From Lagopus muta (taxonomy: Eukaryota; Chordata; Aves; Galliformes; Phasianidae): a stretch of DNA of 64,000 bases. Shown one piece after another: positions 61,483 to 64,000 of this stretch (positions are counted from its first letter, which is position 1; each line of letters begins with the position of its first letter). The notes beneath the pieces are model-generated. The model worked only from the letters and a program-made list of their open reading frames with translations, ran no database searches and had not been told where the DNA came from. Position numbers and translations under genes: made by a program. Where the stretch lies: the NCBI RefSeq assembly GCF_023343835.1, contig NC_064433.1:30132214-30196213 (forward strand), read 5' to 3'.

Positions 61483-62970
61483 GTAAGTCCAGAACTTGCA
61501 GTAACAGTGTATTTAGAAATAAAAGTCTGCAGATCAAGAGTGTGTAGATCAAGATAGTAGAAGATACAAGCCTTACTCACTGGTGTTTTTATCCACATGG
61601 TAGAATATGACAGAGTCCAGCTTAAGAGGATTATCTCCAAAAGGCTGTTTGTTAAAAATGTAGCTCCATGACTGAAACATGATATATTTTATGTAGGGTA
61701 TGTTAATCTTGTATTCTCTGGGAGATACAGGTCAGTAAAGTGCCTGGCTAACAGAGGAACCTGGGAACATGAGAGTGATGGTTCCCACCTAACGCACTCT
61801 ATCATCATTTCTAAATAAGTTTTCACGTTTTTGTACTACTTCATTTTCCAGTATAAAAATCCATACCAAATGTCAACATTTTAATCAAGATGTAGAACAC
61901 AAATCTTATCTGTGAGCAAAGACAAATATATGATTGTATCTACACCCACACACCTCCTCCCCCATCAGAACCACTCTTCTGTGCCTGAGGTGTATTCTGC
62001 TGAGAAGAAAATGAGAAAATGGGAGGTCAGGAGTGGTAACTACGTGAGATGTTTGTACTCTGCTGAAAATATTCATGAGGTCTCTGAGGATTTAAAGAAA
62101 ATTTTTAAGTCATAATCAAGACAAATCACGTTTCTTGGAAGTAACTCAAAGCTTTACAGGATAGAATTAATATCATTCGTGAGTATCTATTTTTAAGGTT
62201 GTCTTTTAAATCTTTAAAAAGATTTAAAACCTGCCTTGCAGTCTAATTCTGTCATGGCATGGGGAATTTGGGCTCAGTATGCCTAATAATTAATGACTGT
62301 CTTTTTATACAATCAAAATTATATATCAGAGCTACTCTGAAAATCAGAAGTCGCCTATTGATTTCTACAAAAGTGATTTTTCTTGCTGTATTACAGATAT
62401 AGAACAGAAAATTCCATCAAATAAAACAGGTTTTACTGAAATAGGTTTTCAAATAACTTGGTAAAAAACATAAGGATTACCTCCTAGTCAACTGTCTTTT
62501 AAATATAAATACAAAACAGAGACTAAACTTCCTGGATTCATCCCTTGAACTTTCTGATCTTCATTCCAGAACAATATTGCTTTAGAATAAAGCATGTTAC
62601 CATGTGAAAGCTACTTAAAATCCATATTAAAGCAGTCCTGTTCTAAAATTGTAATAGATCCTTTTTTGATTTGTTTTACGAAGTGCCAGTACAGTGACAC
62701 GGGCTGAGAATTTAAGTTCATGGGGAGGGTCTGTTGCTTTCAGTTCACATGTGTAAAGTGCTTGCTTTAGTATTCAGAGTCTTTCTGACAACTTTCCAGC
62801 ATGAATCCTGATGCAATCTCAGAGCTACTTCCCAGGTGTTTCCCTGGATTGCAGTGCAAAAAGGCTATTCCAGTGTCTGGGATCATGCCGCAAGGTCTGT
62901 GGATATGAGAGTTGACCCATGCATTAATGGTTACATTAATTATCTTCTTCCCACACTTTCTTTTTTGCAG
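61483..62970 (+). other. ANO6: ANO6 intron 6 (1.5 kb)
   Basis: GTAAGT to a strong TTTTTTGCAG. It is unique AT-rich sequence with no mobile element or RNA gene that I recognise. A 67-codon + strand frame (61912-62115) has no splice signals. Confidence 0.9.
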
Positions 62971-63086
62971 TCTAGTTTTGGGCACCTGTCAACTGATCCT
63001 GACTGCCCAAGTGAACGTTATCTTCTCTACAGAGAATGGGCTCACCCTAAAAACATTTTGAAACTGCAACCCCTGGATTTCATCAG
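62971..63086 (+). CDS. ANO6: ANO6 exon 7, link to the first membrane helix
   Basis: Encodes residues 253-290 and two bases of Arg291 (116 nt). It contains C-P-S-E-R-Y-L-L-Y-R-E-W-A-H-P and Q-P-L-D-F-I-R. The N/S-E-R-Y-x-L-Y-x-x-W-A segment is a hallmark of anoctamins and lies directly before the membrane domain. The acceptor is the strong TTTTTTGCAG. The donor, AG then GTTGGT at 63087, is weak (T at +3). The frame stays open across this donor to 63300, into a CR1 copy that begins about 20 bp downstream. Confidence 0.96.
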
Positions 63087-63757
63087 GTTGGTGGATGTGA
63101 ATGAGCAGCATGGAGCTGTGTCAGGGGAGGATCAGGCTGGGTGTAGGAGAAGATTCTTCATCAGAAGGGTGATCAGGCACTGGAACAGGCTCCCTGGAAC
63201 GGCGGTCACGGCCCTAAGCTGCCAGACTTCAAGAAGCACTTGGACAGCGGTCTCAGACATGGGGTTTGGATTTTGGGTCCTGTCAGAAGCTGGGAGTTGA
63301 ACTCGAGGATCCTTATTGGTCCTTTCCAACTCAGAACATTTATTCAGTGATTCTGTATTGCGACTATGGCTGGACTAATGCTGAAGTAACTAGGAATTTA
63401 TGTAAATAGGAATTTATAAAACATGTCTGGGTTTTGAGATGTCAAGACGCAGGCAGGTACATAAACCTCTATCAGCTTATGCATGGGGGCACACTGATGA
63501 ATCAATTCATGACAAACATCCACTTAAAATTTTTCTTTGTTAGGTATAATCTGTCTTTTTTCATTTTCTTTCCCTTCAAGTTCTCATATGCAAGCATAAA
63601 AGAGGTGACAGAAATACATAGAAATACCTAACCATAATACTTCTGCAATCCCAGAGTTTAAACTAGAGGAATCTGACAATGAAAGCTGTCATATTTGAAA
63701 CAGAAATTTGAATTTACTTGCATTTAATTAAATAAAAAAATACATTTCTCTCCGCAG
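63087..63757 (+). other. ANO6: ANO6 intron 7 (671 bp) containing a CR1 copy
   Basis: GTTGGT to TCTCTCCGCAG. The first 270 bp are almost entirely CR1 (see next feature). The remainder is AT-rich with a pyrimidine tract before exon 8. The exon 7 frame continues 70 codons into the intron before TGA at 63298-63300. Confidence 0.93.
63107..63362 (+). mobile_element. CR1 LINE fragment 20 bp after the exon 7 donor
   Basis: + strand CR1 of a subfamily distinct from most others here. The ORF2 end reads I-R-H-W-N-R-L-P-G-T-A-V-T, and the 3' UTR has gggagttgaactcgaggatccttattggtcctttccaactcag. The tail is attctgt. It starts at about 63107, so insertion occurred next to the splice donor without destroying it. 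Confidence 0.88.
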
Positions 63758-63892
63758 GAAATACTACGGAGAGAAAATTGGAATCTATTTTGCATGGCTG
63801 GGCTTTTATACTAATATGCTGATCGTGGCTGCAGTTGTAGGAGTTGGCTGCTTTCTGTATGGATTCTTCATGAAGGATAACTGCACATGGAG
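63758..63892 (+). CDS. ANO6: ANO6 exon 8, first transmembrane helix
   Basis: Completes Arg291 and encodes residues 292-335 plus two bases (135 nt). It begins [15 protein letters not shown], the conserved lead into transmembrane helix 1, which spans roughly residues 302-328 (hydrophobic, with [13 protein letters not shown]). The sequence then enters the first extracellular loop at K-D-N-C-T-W. N-C-T (332-334) is a potential N-glycosylation site. The acceptor is CTCCGCAG and the donor AG then GTATCT at 63893. The calcium-binding helices 6-8 and the scramblase groove lie in exons beyond the window. Confidence 0.97.
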
Positions 63893-64000
63893 GTATCTAA
63901 TCGGGTCTATTTTAATATTACATGCATTTTTAATCAGTCCTCTACTGAACACAGTTTGCAAGACATAGCATTGTAGGAGGCAAAATGAAGGAGCACGATT
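63893..64000 (+). other. ANO6: ANO6 intron 8, partial
   Basis: The donor GTATCT opens an intron that runs off the right edge. Nothing else is seen in these 108 bases. Confidence 0.88.

Overview
This is vertebrate nuclear DNA, almost certainly from a bird and probably a galliform. There are at least thirteen 5'-truncated CR1 LINE copies, many ending in the (ATTCTRTG)n tail typical of avian CR1. No mammalian SINEs are visible, and the introns carry little repeat beyond CR1, one solo LTR and microsatellites. Prokaryotic features (operons, ribosome binding sites, CRISPR) do not apply.

The one gene identified with confidence is the 5' part of ANO6 (TMEM16F), the calcium-activated phospholipid scramblase and ion channel, on the + strand. 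Eight coding exons were placed by splice sites and reading phase: 18600-18693, 44498-44574, 53710-53835, 60557-60622, 60741-61019, 61369-61482, 62971-63086 and 63758-63892. They join without a frameshift into 1007 nt (335 codons plus 2 nt). This covers the acidic N-terminus, the cytosolic dimerisation domain and the first membrane helix. The rest of the gene lies beyond the right edge. Exon 1 sits in a CpG island (about 18295-19120) with Sp1-type GC boxes.

Positions 1-18295 are intergenic upstream DNA. They hold a possible spliced transcript end at the far left (229-331 and 535-about 945), a GC-richer non-repetitive block with a TATA box (about 4260-4760), scattered CR1 copies and a perfect 22-bp palindrome at 11419-11440. 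In mammals the neighbour upstream of ANO6 is DBX2, but no DBX2 exon was recognised.

Intron 1 (25.8 kb) is the most interesting part. On the minus strand it holds a candidate nested two-exon gene. A GC-rich leader carries an ATG followed after ten bases by a strong donor (37212-37203). A 121-codon open terminal exon follows a strong acceptor (29921-29557), and the two join in matching phase to give about 124 residues of unknown family. Intron 1 also holds a 666-bp solo LTR (23058-23723), a CR1 reverse-transcriptase fragment, an RFX X-box-like palindrome (34701-34714), AT-rich homeodomain/POU motif clusters, and an LTR-like element with an antisense promoter and splice donor just before exon 2. 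In intron 7 a CR1 copy begins about 20 bp after the donor of exon 7, so intron retention would fuse ANO6 to CR1-derived codons.
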